Shown here: piece after piece, positions 35,277-44,313 of the stretch
Layout of the letters: each line of letters begins with the position of its first letter
How positions within the stretch are numbered: position 1 is the first letter of the stretch
Origin: an uncultured Ruminococcus sp.
GTDB taxonomy: Bacteria > Bacillota_A > Clostridia > Oscillospirales > Ruminococcaceae
Direction of reading: 5' to 3'
Length of the DNA: 55,415 nucleotides
Assembly: GCA_900315975.1 (NCBI GenBank)
Contig: ONBA01000016.1
Span: forward strand, 1-55,415
Notes under the pieces: generated by a model
Told to the model about the DNA's origin: nothing
What the model saw: the letters and a program-made list of their open reading frames with translations, nothing else
Database searches by the model: none
Program-made: the position numbers and the translations under genes

Positions 35277-36272
35277 ATGAACAAGAATTCTTTAAAGAAG
35301 GCAATGTCTGCTCTCGCAGTTGCTGCTGTTGCTGCTTCTGCATCATCCGTTGCAGCTCTCGCTGCTGATTATCCTGATGGACAGAAAACTGACCTCACAA
35401 ACTATGGTACAGCTGCTAATGCTACTGTAAAGCCTGTTCTCACTATCAATGTTGATGGCAAGGGCAACGAAGTTGTTTACGACGATGCTGCTGATATCGC
35501 TGGCAAGACAATTACTTGCTCACTCGATGTAAGCGGTGCTGCTGGTAAGTACGCTTCTACAGGTCTCCACGTATTCTTTGATAGCAGATTAGAACTCGTT
35601 CCTAACTCTAAGGGCGCTCTTGCTACAAAGGGCGCAGCTATTGAGGATATCATGCCCAGCAAGCCTAAGGCTGATCCTACAGCTCCCGAGGGATTCAGCG
35701 GTTTCTTCGTTGCTACAGCTGGTGAAGCTGATGACGGACAGGATGGTTCAATGTGGACTTTCGACCTCAAGGTTCCTGCTGATGCTAAGAAGGGCGATGT
35801 ATTCCCGATCGACATCATCTACAGAAACGAAAGCGCTGAAGATATCTTCATCAACAAGGCTGTTGACGAGACAGGCTGCAACATGCAGGCTTACACATTC
35901 GTAAGCGGTATCTACAACTCTGCTAGACCTTTCGCTGCTTCTTCTGCTAACGTAGCTAAGGTTGCTGCTCTTGCTAACATTGATACAACAATGGACGGTT
36001 ACATCGCTATCGCTGACGAAGTTGTTACAGAGCCATCATCTGAGGCACCTGCTACTACATCATCTGAGGCACCTGCTACAACAACATCTAAGGCTGGTTC
36101 TACAACAGCTAAGGCTGGTTCCACAACAACTAAGGCTGGTTCTACAACTAAGGCTTCTACAACAGCTAAGGCTGACGCTCCTAAGACAGGTGTAGCTGGC
36201 TGCGGCGTTGCTGTTGCTGGTCTTGCAGTTGCTCTTGGTACTGCATTCGTTCTTAGAAAGAAGGAAGACTAA
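35277..36272 (+). CDS. scaE: ScaE-like cell-wall anchoring cohesin protein
   Basis: A 331-residue wall-anchored protein: signal peptide about 1-29, one divergent cohesin at about 45-230 (TITCSLDVSGAAGKYASTGL, LHVFFDSRLELVPN), an Ala/Thr/Lys repeat linker (KAGSTT repeated), then the sorting signal APKTG (LPXTG-like), a hydrophobic stretch of about 21 residues and the tail RKKED. ScaE of R. flavefaciens is linked to peptidoglycan by sortase, and its cohesin binds the X-dockerins of ScaB and CttA. GAAAGGAAAG lies before the start. Last gene of the cluster, followed by a strong terminator. Confidence 0.93.
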   Translation: MNKNSLKKAMSALAVAAVAASASSVAALAADYPDGQKTDLTNYGTAANATVKPVLTINVDGKGNEVVYDDAADIAGKTITCSLDVSGAAGKYASTGLHVFFDSRLELVPNSKGALATKGAAIEDIMPSKPKADPTAPEGFSGFFVATAGEADDGQDGSMWTFDLKVPADAKKGDVFPIDIIYRNESAEDIFINKAVDETGCNMQAYTFVSGIYNSARPFAASSANVAKVAALANIDTTMDGYIAIADEVVTEPSSEAPATTSSEAPATTTSKAGSTTAKAGSTTTKAGSTTKASTTAKADAPKTGVAGCGVAVAGLAVALGTAFVLRKKED

Positions 36273-36305
36273 TTAATTAGTCACAATTCTCAATAAGTAA
36301 TATTA

Positions 36306-36335
36306 AAGGCTCTCCGCTTTGGAGAGCCTTTTTTA
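36306..36335 (+). terminator. Terminator at the end of the sca cluster
   Basis: Perfect stem AAGGCTCTCC/GGAGAGCCTT with loop GCTTT, followed by TTTTAT. An A-run before it may let it serve the converging ttcA gene too. Confidence 0.92.
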
Positions 36336-36358
36336 TACGGAAAAAGGTCAATGTTAAT

Positions 36359-37090
36359 TCATTGACCTTTGCTATTTATTCCCCACCCATCAATTCCTGA
36401 ACGTACAAGTGCACCGAAAAGACGGTCTTTAAGTCCGTGGTCACTTTTTTCGAGTGAAGCGATGAACTCTTTTGTCTTCTGACGGTTGGTGTGACCGTCG
36501 GCAGGACAAGCAGACTTGACTATTTCAATATCGTTTTTCCTGACAGCACGACGTATTTCTTTTTCCTCAGCAAGTACAAGTGGACGTATAACGGTCAGGT
36601 TTTTGTCGTCGAGAATGGTAACAGGCGAGTAGCAGCCGATGCGGCCCTCTGTGAAAAGATTCATGAGAAATGTTTCGACTGTGTCGTCGTAGTTGTGACC
36701 GAGGGCAACTTTGTTACATCCGAAATCGGCTGCCGAATTGTTTAGGGCACCGCGTCTCATTCGCGCACATAAACTACACGGATTTGGCTCTTTTCTTACG
36801 TCGAATACAATCTCGCCGATATGAGTAGAGACGATGTGATACTCAACGTTAAGCCGTCTGCACATCTCAGCTACAGCCGTATAGTCACCTGCTTGTCCTT
36901 TAAAATTCGGGTCGATAGTCAGTGCGACAACATCGTATTCGATACCGATAAAACTGCGAAGCCGCGCAAGTCCTTCAAGCAGGACAAGACTGTCCTTTCC
37001 GCCTGATACACCGACAGCAATACGGTCGCCGTCCTGAATCATATCATATTGCTGGATAGCCTTTCGCATATGTCCGAGAATTTTCTGCAT
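36359..37090 (-). CDS. ttcA: TtcA-like tRNA thiolation ATPase
   Basis: A 243-residue PP-loop ATPase with VGVSGGKDSLVLL near residue 31, a Cys pair in NPCSLCARMRRG near 109, a third Cys in SACPADG near 196, and LGHNYDDTVETFLMNL. The pattern is that of TtcA (2-thiocytidine in tRNA), with an iron-sulfur cluster. Start at 36359-37090 is set by TTTGGAGGAAAAT directly before ATG 37090. Confidence 0.9.
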   Translation of the reverse strand: MQKILGHMRKAIQQYDMIQDGDRIAVGVSGGKDSLVLLEGLARLRSFIGIEYDVVALTIDPNFKGQAGDYTAVAEMCRRLNVEYHIVSTHIGEIVFDVRKEPNPCSLCARMRRGALNNSAADFGCNKVALGHNYDDTVETFLMNLFTEGRIGCYSPVTILDDKNLTVIRPLVLAEEKEIRRAVRKNDIEIVKSACPADGHTNRQKTKEFIASLEKSDHGLKDRLFGALVRSGIDGWGINSKGQ

Positions 37091-37158
37091 ATTTTCCTCC
37101 AAATTAGCATACTTTACTGATTATTATACAGCATATCGCAGAAAATTGCAAATATATC

Positions 37159-37187
37159 TTGCAAATTCACAGAAAATAATATATAAT
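37159..37187 (+). promoter_or_regulatory. Sigma-A-like promoter
   Basis: TTGCAA (37159-37164), 17-base spacer, TATAAT (37182-37187), ahead of the small membrane protein gene at 37244. Confidence 0.7.
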
Positions 37188-37243
37188 AAATAGTGGATAT
37201 TTATGGGCTGTCAACAGCCGTATTAAAAGAAAGGAAACATAAT

Positions 37244-37738
37244 ATGACACCTCAGATGGCAACGCTTGTTACCTTAACTCCGCAGATGAAAAATCTGTTC
37301 ATTCTGCTTGGAGCAATTGTTGTCGTACTCCTTCTTGTTATTCTTCTTTTTGGTGGAAAAAGTCCGTTCATGCGCTTTTTGAACATTTTCCTTGAAGAGA
37401 ATGAAGGCAGTGTACCTCAACAGCGTGGAGGTCGTCCCGACAGAGCGCGTCAGGATGAGCCGCAACAGAAAAAAACATCTCAGCCTATCGTCGAAATGGC
37501 TACCCTTATCCGTAAATGTGACGACAGGCTCAGAATCATCGAAAGTACAGGTCAGCAGAAACTGGTCGATGAGTATTATGAGCTTGTATTCCTTACGCGA
37601 AAAGGTCAGAAAGTCAAGGTCGAATGCTCACGTCAGGCATACGACAGAATCCCCTTTAATCAGCAGGGGTCACTTACATACAAGAGAAATACACTCGTAA
37701 AGTTCAAATATTACGAGGACACAGTCTACAATAACTGA
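37244..37738 (+). CDS. Single-span membrane protein, DUF2500-like tail
   Basis: A 164-residue protein with one membrane segment at about 14-38, a Gln/Arg-rich middle, and a C-terminal part of about 75 residues (YELVFLTRKGQKVKVEC, YDRIPFNQQGSLTYKRNTLVKF) whose spacing is like DUF2500 proteins. The function is unknown. Start ATG 37244 follows GAAAGGAAAC. A weak hairpin (37746-37780) separates it from ung, with which it may be co-transcribed. Confidence 0.7.
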   Translation: MTPQMATLVTLTPQMKNLFILLGAIVVVLLLVILLFGGKSPFMRFLNIFLEENEGSVPQQRGGRPDRARQDEPQQKKTSQPIVEMATLIRKCDDRLRIIESTGQQKLVDEYYELVFLTRKGQKVKVECSRQAYDRIPFNQQGSLTYKRNTLVKFKYYEDTVYNN

Positions 37739-37803
37739 CAGAGTGGGACGGCGGTAAAGGGAATAACCTTTGGCTGTCCCTAAGTTTTTATCTGGAGGAT
37801 AAT

Positions 37804-38475
37804 ATGGTCAATTTCGGAAATGAATGGGACGAACTCCTGAAAGACGAGTTCAAGATGGAATACTATCTCCGGCTTCGTGAATTTCTTAAAAGAGAGTACA
37901 GCACACAAAAAATCTTTCCCGGAATGTATGATATTTTCAACGCGCTGAAGTATACATCATATAATGATGTAAAGTGTGTTATAATCGGGCAGGACCCCTA
38001 TCACGGTGAAGGGCAGGCTCATGGACTGAGCTTTTCTGTCCGGAAAGGTGTAGCGCCGCCGCCGTCGCTTGTCAATATATTCAAGGAAATACGTGACGAT
38101 GTCGGAATCGATAACCTCGGGAAGCATGGTGAACTGACAAAATGGGCGAGCAACGGTGTTTTACTTCTCAATTCTGTTCTGACTGTGAGGGCTAATCAGC
38201 CGAGAAGTCACCGCAATCAAGGATGGGAACACTTTACAACTGATGTTATCAAACTGCTGAACCTCCGTGATAAACCGATGGTTTTCATGCTTTGGGGAAG
38301 TGATGCTAAGGCAAAACAGCAGTTTATCACTAATCCGATACATTTTGTTCTTAAATCTGCTCACCCGAGTCCGCTTTCAGCATATAACGGTTTCTTTGGA
38401 TGCAGACATTTTTCACAGGCAAATGAGTTCCTCATTCAGCAGGGACTTGAACCGATAGATTGGTCTATTGATTAG
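37804..38475 (+). CDS. ung: Uracil-DNA glycosylase family 1
   Basis: A 223-residue enzyme that removes uracil from DNA. The water-activating Asp64 is in GQDPYHGEGQAHGLSFSV, LLNSVLTVRAN follows, and His187 is in SAHPSPLSAYNGFFG. Full family length. CTGGAGG precedes the ATG. metF starts 13 bases after its stop, so the genes ung, metF and the next are probably one transcript. Confidence 0.97.
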   Translation: MVNFGNEWDELLKDEFKMEYYLRLREFLKREYSTQKIFPGMYDIFNALKYTSYNDVKCVIIGQDPYHGEGQAHGLSFSVRKGVAPPPSLVNIFKEIRDDVGIDNLGKHGELTKWASNGVLLLNSVLTVRANQPRSHRNQGWEHFTTDVIKLLNLRDKPMVFMLWGSDAKAKQQFITNPIHFVLKSAHPSPLSAYNGFFGCRHFSQANEFLIQQGLEPIDWSID

Positions 38476-38488
38476 AAAGGATACTATT

Positions 38489-39349
38489 ATGAAGATAAAA
38501 GATTTATTTAAAGAAAAAACGGTTTTCTCGTTTGAAGTTTTTCCGCCGAAGAAGACAAGTTCGATTGACGTTATTTATCAGACACTCGATGAACTTGGCG
38601 GACTTAACCCCGATTTTATCAGTGTAACATTTGGTGCCGGCGGAAGCGGAAACAACCGTTTTGCACTTGATATTGCCTCAAAAATCAAAGAAAGCGGCAT
38701 TACTCCTGTACTTCATCTGCCATGCATTAATTTTACTAAAGCTGAGATAGATTCTACTATCTCTGAGGCTGAAAAGCGCGGAATAAGCAATATTCTTGCA
38801 CTCAGAGGCGATATCAATCCTGATATTCCTCCTGTAGAGGACTTCCTTCATGCGAGTGACCTCATTTCTTATCTGCGTACTAAAGGCGACTTCGATATTG
38901 CCGGAGCGTGCTATCCTGAGTGTCATCCTGATGCTGAAACAATAGAGGAGGATATTGAAAACCTCAAAATAAAGGTTGAAGCCGGTGCTGACCACCTTAT
39001 AACTCAGCTTTTTTTCGATAACGACAGCTTCTACGATTTCCGCGAGAAAGTTGCTGCGGCAGGTATCAATATACCGATAGAAGCCGGAATTATGCCGGTA
39101 GTTAACAAAAATCAGATTGAGCGAATGGTAACGACCTGTGGAGCGAGTCTGCCGCGTAAATTTGTTAAGATAATGCAGCGCTATGAGCATAATCCCGAAG
39201 CTTTACGCGATGCCGGAATCGCATACGCTATAAATCAGATAGTCGACCTCGCTGCAAGCGGAGTTGACGGAGTCCACCTCTATACAATGAACAATGCCTA
39301 CGTTGCACGCAAAATAAGCGATGCTGTTTCGGGCATTATTAATGCGTGA
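38489..39349 (+). CDS. metF: Methylenetetrahydrofolate reductase
   Basis: A 286-residue TIM-barrel flavoenzyme that makes 5-methyl-THF for methionine synthesis. Motifs: FSFEVFPPKK at the N terminus (Glu as in MetF), SVTFGAGGSG, LALRGD, GADHLITQLFFDN and GIMPV. Start ATG 38489 follows GAAAGGATA. It overlaps the next gene by one base (TGATG), showing coupling with the MetH-activation-domain protein. Confidence 0.95.
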   Translation: MKIKDLFKEKTVFSFEVFPPKKTSSIDVIYQTLDELGGLNPDFISVTFGAGGSGNNRFALDIASKIKESGITPVLHLPCINFTKAEIDSTISEAEKRGISNILALRGDINPDIPPVEDFLHASDLISYLRTKGDFDIAGACYPECHPDAETIEEDIENLKIKVEAGADHLITQLFFDNDSFYDFREKVAAAGINIPIEAGIMPVVNKNQIERMVTTCGASLPRKFVKIMQRYEHNPEALRDAGIAYAINQIVDLAASGVDGVHLYTMNNAYVARKISDAVSGIINA

Positions 39350-40020
39350 TGGAGCTTTCTCAAGTATCTAAAAGCGAAGCAGCGCGCTATATGGGAGTCC
39401 GCGGCGAGCCTGATGAGCGCATTACGGCTATACTCGACAACTGTGAGCCGATAGTACGTAAGCGGCTGCGTCCGGCTTATGTGTACCGCGAGGTGGAAGT
39501 CACGTTTGCTGACGACGGTGTTCATTTAAGCGGAGTTAATGTCCCACTGACCGGCAAAGACATTCGCAGTCACCTTTCCGGCTGCAAGAAAGCTATAATT
39601 TTTGCTGCTACTGTTTCAGCGGAGGCGGATAAACTGATTCGTCAGGCGGCTGTAACTGATATGACCGAGTCGCTTGCATATGATTGTCTGTGCAGTGCAG
39701 CTATTGAGCAGGTTTGCAACAGGGCAGAGGAGGAAATTTTTGCCGGAAGCAAGGTTTACCGCACATGGAGATTCAGTCCCGGTTACGGCGACCTTCCCAT
39801 ATCACTGCAAAAGGAACTTCTGTATGCACTGAATGCTCAGCGGAGAATAGGTCTTACGGTTACGGCAAATTCACTGCTGATACCTTCAAAGTCAGTTACA
39901 GCAATAATAGGTGTGTCTGATGAACCTATCACTCAGCATAAAAAAGGCGGCTGTGCGGAGTGCAATATGCGTGGACGTTGTGCGTTTTCAAAAGAGGGCA
40001 GCAACAGGTGTCAAATGTAA
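39349..40020 (+). CDS. Vitamin B12-dependent methionine synthase activation-domain protein
   Basis: A 223-residue stand-alone protein resembling the SAM-binding activation domain of MetH: YMGVRG, FAATVSAEADKLIR, ESLAYDCLCSAAIEQVCN, RFSPGYGDLPISLQ and PSKSVTAIIGVSDEP, with a C-terminal Cys cluster CAECNMRGRC. In several Clostridia MetH is split and this part is separate, reactivating the cobalamin enzyme. Placement right behind metF supports that role. Confidence 0.9.
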   Translation: MELSQVSKSEAARYMGVRGEPDERITAILDNCEPIVRKRLRPAYVYREVEVTFADDGVHLSGVNVPLTGKDIRSHLSGCKKAIIFAATVSAEADKLIRQAAVTDMTESLAYDCLCSAAIEQVCNRAEEEIFAGSKVYRTWRFSPGYGDLPISLQKELLYALNAQRRIGLTVTANSLLIPSKSVTAIIGVSDEPITQHKKGGCAECNMRGRCAFSKEGSNRCQM

Positions 40021-40139
40021 AATTTGACTGTTTAAAATACGAAATATTTTTGTAAGTTTTGTTTACATTTTGTAAACTACGAGTGTATTAATACAGCAAA
40101 TCTACTAAAATTTTACATAATTTATATGGAATTTGGATA

Positions 40140-40169
40140 TTGACATGGTATATCGGAAAATGTTATAAT
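40140..40169 (+). promoter_or_regulatory. Sigma-A-like promoter of the first solute-binding protein gene
   Basis: TTGACA (40140-40145), 18-base spacer, TATAAT (40164-40169). The 200 bases before the gene are otherwise AT-rich and empty. Confidence 0.75.
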
Positions 40170-40224
40170 AAAGAAAATCCGATAGTATGCCCGAACATGG
40201 GTAAATACATAAAAAGGAGCCAAT

Positions 40225-41631
40225 ATGATGAAAAAAATATTAGCATTCACCTCAGCGCTTCTTATGGCAGCTGCTTCCATGTCGCTGACTTCATGCAGCA
40301 GTAAAGAGTCGTCATCGTCCTCTTCGGAAGATTATTCAGATGCAGATGTTGCAGCAGATGTAAGAGAGAAGATAAAGGACGCTGCCCTCGAATCTGACCT
40401 TCTTCCTGACGAAGAACTCGAAAATAAGACCATAAAATGGTTCGCAAACTGGGATATTAACCCCGATTCGACGGGTAAAACCAAACCTATTGAGCTTGTG
40501 CTCTTTGAAGAAAAATATCACGGAAAAATTGAATATGTCCAGATAAAGGACTGGAATCAGCGCTATGAGGAACTCTCTACCAAGATGCTCGCCGGCGACG
40601 GTATTGACTTCTTCTGGGGCGGCGATAAGGACGCTATCCCGCGTGGTGCTCTGAGCGATGTTTTCGTCCCGACTGATGACTATATCGACTACGATTCACC
40701 TCTCTGGGAGGACGTAAAAGACCTTAACGACAGATACAAGTGGGGCGATGACCATTACCTCGCTCTCGTTCAGGCTACAGGCGATAACGTCGGCTGTATC
40801 TACAACCGCAAGACTATGGAGGAGGCTGGTCTCGACGACCCCGCTGACCTCTATGCACAGGGTAAGTGGGACTGGAATGCTTTCGAGTCGATGATTCAGA
40901 AATTCGTTGACGTTGATAATCAGCGTTACGGTGTGGACGGCTGGTGGTTCCAGTCGGCATTCATGGGTACTACCGGGGTTCCCGGAATCACTCTCGAAGA
41001 CGGCAAACTCGTCGATAATCTCGGTGACCCGGCTATGGAGCGTGTGCAGAACTTCATGTTCGATATTCACAAAATAGGCGGCGTTGCAGTAGGCGAAGGC
41101 GACTACGGCTGGGAAGTTCACCCCGAATATGTCGGCGAAGGAAAAATGCTGTTCTATCCCGTTGGTCTCTATGAACTCTACAAGGAGCCTGAGCAGTGGA
41201 AGAAAATCTACGGCGACGATGCTTTCTTCGTTCCCATGCCTAAGGACCCCGATGCTGATGATTACTATATCCCTGTCGGCATGGAAGCTTATACTTTCAT
41301 TAAGGGCGGCGCAAATCCTCAGGGTGTTGCACGTTTCCTCGACTGTAAACGCTTCTCACGTCTCAACGAGGATACTCGTAAGCTCGGCGATGAACAGTTC
41401 AGAAATGACTACGGCTGGACCGACGAAATGGTCGATATGCAGAACGAAATGCAGCGTCTTGCTGACGAAAACCCTGTTATTGATTTCTCACTCGCTGTTA
41501 ACGATGATTGCAGTACAATACTCGATAACGAGCTTCGTGCATCTTCTCACGGTACTCCGTGGAACGAAACATACGATAAGATCTCAGCACAGGTTGAGGC
41601 ACTTATCGACGATGCTAATGGAAAAAAGTGA
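40225..41631 (+). CDS. Family 1-like extracellular solute-binding lipoprotein
   Basis: A 468-residue lipoprotein: lipobox SLTSC (Cys24), Ser-rich spacer, then an ABC-type sugar-binding fold. Marks are IKWFANWDINP as first strand, KMLAGDGIDFFWG, the hinge-like GCIYNRKTMEEAGLDDPADLYAQGKWDWNAF, and a long C-terminal lobe. Its nearest relative here is the protein at 48790, with the same order of motifs. No permease or ATPase genes lie nearby, so it must share a transporter encoded elsewhere or serve as a sensor or surface binding protein. Confidence 0.88.
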   Translation: MMKKILAFTSALLMAAASMSLTSCSSKESSSSSSEDYSDADVAADVREKIKDAALESDLLPDEELENKTIKWFANWDINPDSTGKTKPIELVLFEEKYHGKIEYVQIKDWNQRYEELSTKMLAGDGIDFFWGGDKDAIPRGALSDVFVPTDDYIDYDSPLWEDVKDLNDRYKWGDDHYLALVQATGDNVGCIYNRKTMEEAGLDDPADLYAQGKWDWNAFESMIQKFVDVDNQRYGVDGWWFQSAFMGTTGVPGITLEDGKLVDNLGDPAMERVQNFMFDIHKIGGVAVGEGDYGWEVHPEYVGEGKMLFYPVGLYELYKEPEQWKKIYGDDAFFVPMPKDPDADDYYIPVGMEAYTFIKGGANPQGVARFLDCKRFSRLNEDTRKLGDEQFRNDYGWTDEMVDMQNEMQRLADENPVIDFSLAVNDDCSTILDNELRASSHGTPWNETYDKISAQVEALIDDANGKK

Positions 41632-41704
41632 TTATTTAGCCTATCTGTTAATTGAACAGATGCTTTGAAAGGAGTGCTTTTACTTAAAAATATTCTTAAA
41701 AGTA

Positions 41705-41733
41705 TTGCAAAGCTTTGCAAAATATGATATAAT
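41705..41733 (+). promoter_or_regulatory. Promoter with a 16-base palindrome over the -35 box
   Basis: TTGCAA (41705-41710), 17-base spacer, TATAAT (41728-41733). The -35 box is the left half of TTGCAAAGCTTTGCAA (41705-41720), a perfect palindrome and likely operator. Confidence 0.65.
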
Positions 41734-41777
41734 ATTTAATTGAGGGATTTATGATTGATGAAAGGAGGGTATGAAGT

Positions 41778-42728
41778 ATGCAGACAGTTCTTGTAACAGG
41801 AGGATGCGGACTCATTGGCCGCCACATCTGCTCGGGATTGCTCAAAAAAGGATACGCTGTTGTCGCAACTGATATCAATGAGGATCCGTATAACGACGGT
41901 AAACTCAATTATTCGTTTGAACAGTGTGATCCGTCAGATAAAAATGCGATCTCTGATATTTTTGAGCGTTATAAGATCAACATTCTGATTCATGCCGCTT
42001 GCACAGTTGATAACGACCTTGGACCTATTGTAACAGATAAAGAAATCAATATGTCTAAGCAGTGTGACAAGTTTATTTACCGTTATGCGATGACGGAAGG
42101 CGCAGAAAAGATAGTACTTATCAGTACAGCTCAGCTATATGAATACCCTAAGACCCGCGAACCTATTCGCGAGGATGCAGACATTAAAACAAGTACAAAT
42201 TATGCAGTTCTGAAGTATAATGCCGAGAAGGCTCTCGTTTCAGAAATGCTCCACCATAAGGAGGTCCTTTGCTGTATCACAAGGATTCCGCCAGTGTATA
42301 CTCTTAATTTCACTGAGAATCTTGTCTCAAAAATAACCGACCCTAAGGACGGTACAAAGTTTGTATCAGGTAAGGGTCAGTATGGCTTCCAGCTTTGCTG
42401 TGTGCACAATCTCGTGGATTTCGTACTCTGTTATCTGAGGAATGCAGATGACTTAAAGTATGCCGGAACGTATAATGTCAGCGATAAACTGCTTACTACT
42501 GCGGCAGATATCATATCGTTCATGAGAGAAAACCACCACCTCGGTACAGTTGTTCAGAAGTCGCCGGGCGGAGCTATCTCGAAGCTCAAAGGTATCTTCG
42601 GTAACAAGGAAGAGAAGACAAATTATCGTTTCCTCGACCTGACCAAGCTTGAGAATAACAATATGCTCGATACCACCAAGGCATCGAAATTTGTGACATT
42701 CCGCTGGGACATTCATAATACGAAATAA
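41778..42728 (+). CDS. NAD-dependent epimerase/dehydratase family protein
   Basis: A 316-residue extended short-chain dehydrogenase: the nucleotide-binding TGGCGLIGRHI at 8-18, an Asp at the end of the second strand (ATDINED), and the catalytic Tyr-x3-Lys in NYAVLKYNAEK. It most likely acts on a nucleotide sugar, but the substrate cannot be told. GGAGGG lies before ATG 41778. It stands alone with promoter and terminator. Confidence 0.88.
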   Translation: MQTVLVTGGCGLIGRHICSGLLKKGYAVVATDINEDPYNDGKLNYSFEQCDPSDKNAISDIFERYKINILIHAACTVDNDLGPIVTDKEINMSKQCDKFIYRYAMTEGAEKIVLISTAQLYEYPKTREPIREDADIKTSTNYAVLKYNAEKALVSEMLHHKEVLCCITRIPPVYTLNFTENLVSKITDPKDGTKFVSGKGQYGFQLCCVHNLVDFVLCYLRNADDLKYAGTYNVSDKLLTTAADIISFMRENHHLGTVVQKSPGGAISKLKGIFGNKEEKTNYRFLDLTKLENNNMLDTTKASKFVTFRWDIHNTK

Positions 42729-42730
42729 TA

Positions 42731-42760
42731 AAAAACCTCCCTGTTTCAGGGAGGTTTTTG
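42731..42760. terminator. Bidirectional terminator
   Basis: Perfect 13-bp stem AAAAACCTCCCTG/CAGGGAGGTTTTT with loop TTT, giving a U-run on both strands; it lies directly after the epimerase gene. Confidence 0.9.
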
Positions 42761-42779
42761 CTTGCAAAAAAGTACAGCA

Positions 42780-42815
42780 AAACATAAAGAATGCGGATGC
42801 CCATTGGTCGTCCGA
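42780..42815. repeat. Dispersed repeat copy A
   Basis: AACATAAAGAATGCGGATGC followed by CCATTGGTCGTCC. A near copy, with the palindrome better kept, lies at 50261-50296. Confidence 0.7.
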
Positions 42816-42850
42816 TAGATTTGAAACAACAATCAGTTTTGGCGGAATTA

Positions 42851-43093
42851 TTATTCTACAACAGTATAGTTGTCTGCGGCATTTTCCTTTGTAGCGTGCT
42901 CGGTTACGTTGAGCACCTTTACTTTAAGCGGCTTAGTGCCCATATTTATTTCGATTATATCCCCGACTTTTACGTCGTAGGAAGCGCGTGCGACCTTGCC
43001 GTTTACGACTATTTTTTCAGCGTCGCAGGCTTCGTTTGCAACAGTACGGCGCTTTATCAGTCGGGTTACTTTCAGATACTTGTCAAGACGCAT
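42851..43093 (-). CDS. rqcP: S4-domain RNA-binding protein, RqcP/YabO type
   Basis: An 80-residue S4-domain protein: MRLDKYLKVTRLIKRRTVAN, then VVNGKVARASYDVKVGDIIEI. RqcP (YabO) of Bacillus works with RqcH in adding Ala tails to stalled nascent chains on 50S subunits. Its place after mazG and hup matches the yabN-hup-yabO order known in Firmicutes. AAAGGAGAAC precedes the start. Confidence 0.93.
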   Translation of the reverse strand: MRLDKYLKVTRLIKRRTVANEACDAEKIVVNGKVARASYDVKVGDIIEINMGTKPLKVKVLNVTEHATKENAADNYTVVE

Positions 43094-43137
43094 AATGTTC
43101 TCCTTTCAGTTTGAAAATGGACTGTTTATTTAATGAA

Positions 43138-43190
43138 AAAAGCAGGCTACCGAGCCGTAAGAATACGGCACAAATCCGGTAACCTGCAAA
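43138..43190 (-). terminator. Extended hairpin terminator after hup
   Basis: Minus strand: GCAGGTTACCG pairs with CGGTAGCCTGC; inside, GCCGTA pairs with TACGGC; then TTTTTT. The same nested hairpin occurs in the element at 50332-50450. Confidence 0.8.
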
Positions 43191-43226
43191 TGTTTGAGGG
43201 TACACGCCCTCACAGTCCCATTAGAA

Positions 43227-43502
43227 TTACTTGTTGATAGAATCCTTGAGAGCCTTACCAGCCTTGAAAGCAGGAGCCTTGCTGGGCGGGCAAACCATCT
43301 TCTCCTTAGTTCTGGGGTTGATGCAGGTCTTTTCGCCTCTCTCGCGAACCTCAAATGTACCGAAGCCTGTGATAGAAACCTTGTCTCCGTTTACGAGAGC
43401 TTCTTCGATAGCAGCGAGTGTAGCTTCGAGAGCTGAAGCTGCGTCCTTCTTTGTGCAGTTAGCTTTATCTGCGATAGAATTGATGAGTTCGGTCTTAGTC
43501 AT
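43227..43502 (-). CDS. hup: HU family DNA-binding protein
   Basis: A 91-residue histone-like protein: MTKTELINSIADKANCTKKD, then GFGTFEVRERGEKTCINPRT and a C-terminal PAFKAGKALKD, as in HU. Its start overlaps the end of mazG by 8 bases. The codon choice suggests high expression. A terminator between it and rqcP lets hup be made in larger amounts. Confidence 0.97.
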   Translation of the reverse strand: MTKTELINSIADKANCTKKDAASALEATLAAIEEALVNGDKVSITGFGTFEVRERGEKTCINPRTKEKMVCPPSKAPAFKAGKALKDSINK

Positions 43503-44313
43503 TTTTAGAATCCTCCATTATCTTTTTCTTTGCTTTATCCCAGTAAATATCAAGTTCCTCGATAGGGAGCGACTTCATATCAATTCCGTCAGCCTTTGTG
43601 AGTTCTTCGGTAATTGAAAAACGTTTGATGAACTTTTCAGTTGAAGCTTTAAGGGCGAGCTCGGCATTTACACCGAGATGACGTGCCGCATTTACGCAAG
43701 AGAAGAGAAGGTCACCCATTTCTTCCTCGATATTCTGCGCATCTCCGGAAGCAACAGCTTTTTCAAGCTCTGCTTTTTCGCTGTCTATGCACGCCATAGC
43801 GTCTTCAGCTGTGCGGAAATCCATACCTGCGCGCATAGCTCTTTTGCCGACTTTCTGGGCACGCATGAGCGAGGGGAGAGACTTTGCAACGCTGTTGAGC
43901 GTATCGGTATAGGTCTCCTGACCCTTTTCGTCCATTTTGATAGCGTCCCAGTTTTTCAGTACTTCCGCAGTAGTATCGGCTTTAACTTCGCCAAAAACGT
44001 GCGGATGGCGCAGAATGAGCTTTTTGCATATCCCATCGCATATCTCATCGAATGCGAAAGAACCTTTTTCCTCTTCTATCCTGCAATGGAAAACCACCTG
44101 CAGGAGCACATCGCCCAATTCTTCTTTAAGCAAGTTAGTATCTTTGAGGTCAATAGCTTCAACCGCTTCACAGGTTTCCTCGATAAAGTCGCTTCTGATA
44201 GATTCGTGGGTCTGTTCTCTGTCCCATGGACAGCCGCCTTCACTGCGAAGAAGTCTTACGATGTCGAGCAGGTCGCTGATTGAATAGTTATCCTTCTGCT
44301 GATATTCGACCAT
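43495..44313 (-). CDS. mazG: Nucleoside triphosphate pyrophosphohydrolase MazG
   Basis: A 272-residue tandem-domain MazG. First domain: LLRSEGGCPWDREQTHESIR, EETCEAVEAID and KEELGDVLLQVVFH; second domain: KVGKRAMRAGMDF and IEEEMGDLLFSCVN. These EExxE and ExxD clusters bind magnesium. It hydrolyses non-canonical NTPs. First gene of the mazG-hup-rqcP set. Confidence 0.96.
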   Translation of the reverse strand: MVEYQQKDNYSISDLLDIVRLLRSEGGCPWDREQTHESIRSDFIEETCEAVEAIDLKDTNLLKEELGDVLLQVVFHCRIEEEKGSFAFDEICDGICKKLILRHPHVFGEVKADTTAEVLKNWDAIKMDEKGQETYTDTLNSVAKSLPSLMRAQKVGKRAMRAGMDFRTAEDAMACIDSEKAELEKAVASGDAQNIEEEMGDLLFSCVNAARHLGVNAELALKASTEKFIKRFSITEELTKADGIDMKSLPIEELDIYWDKAKKKIMEDSKND

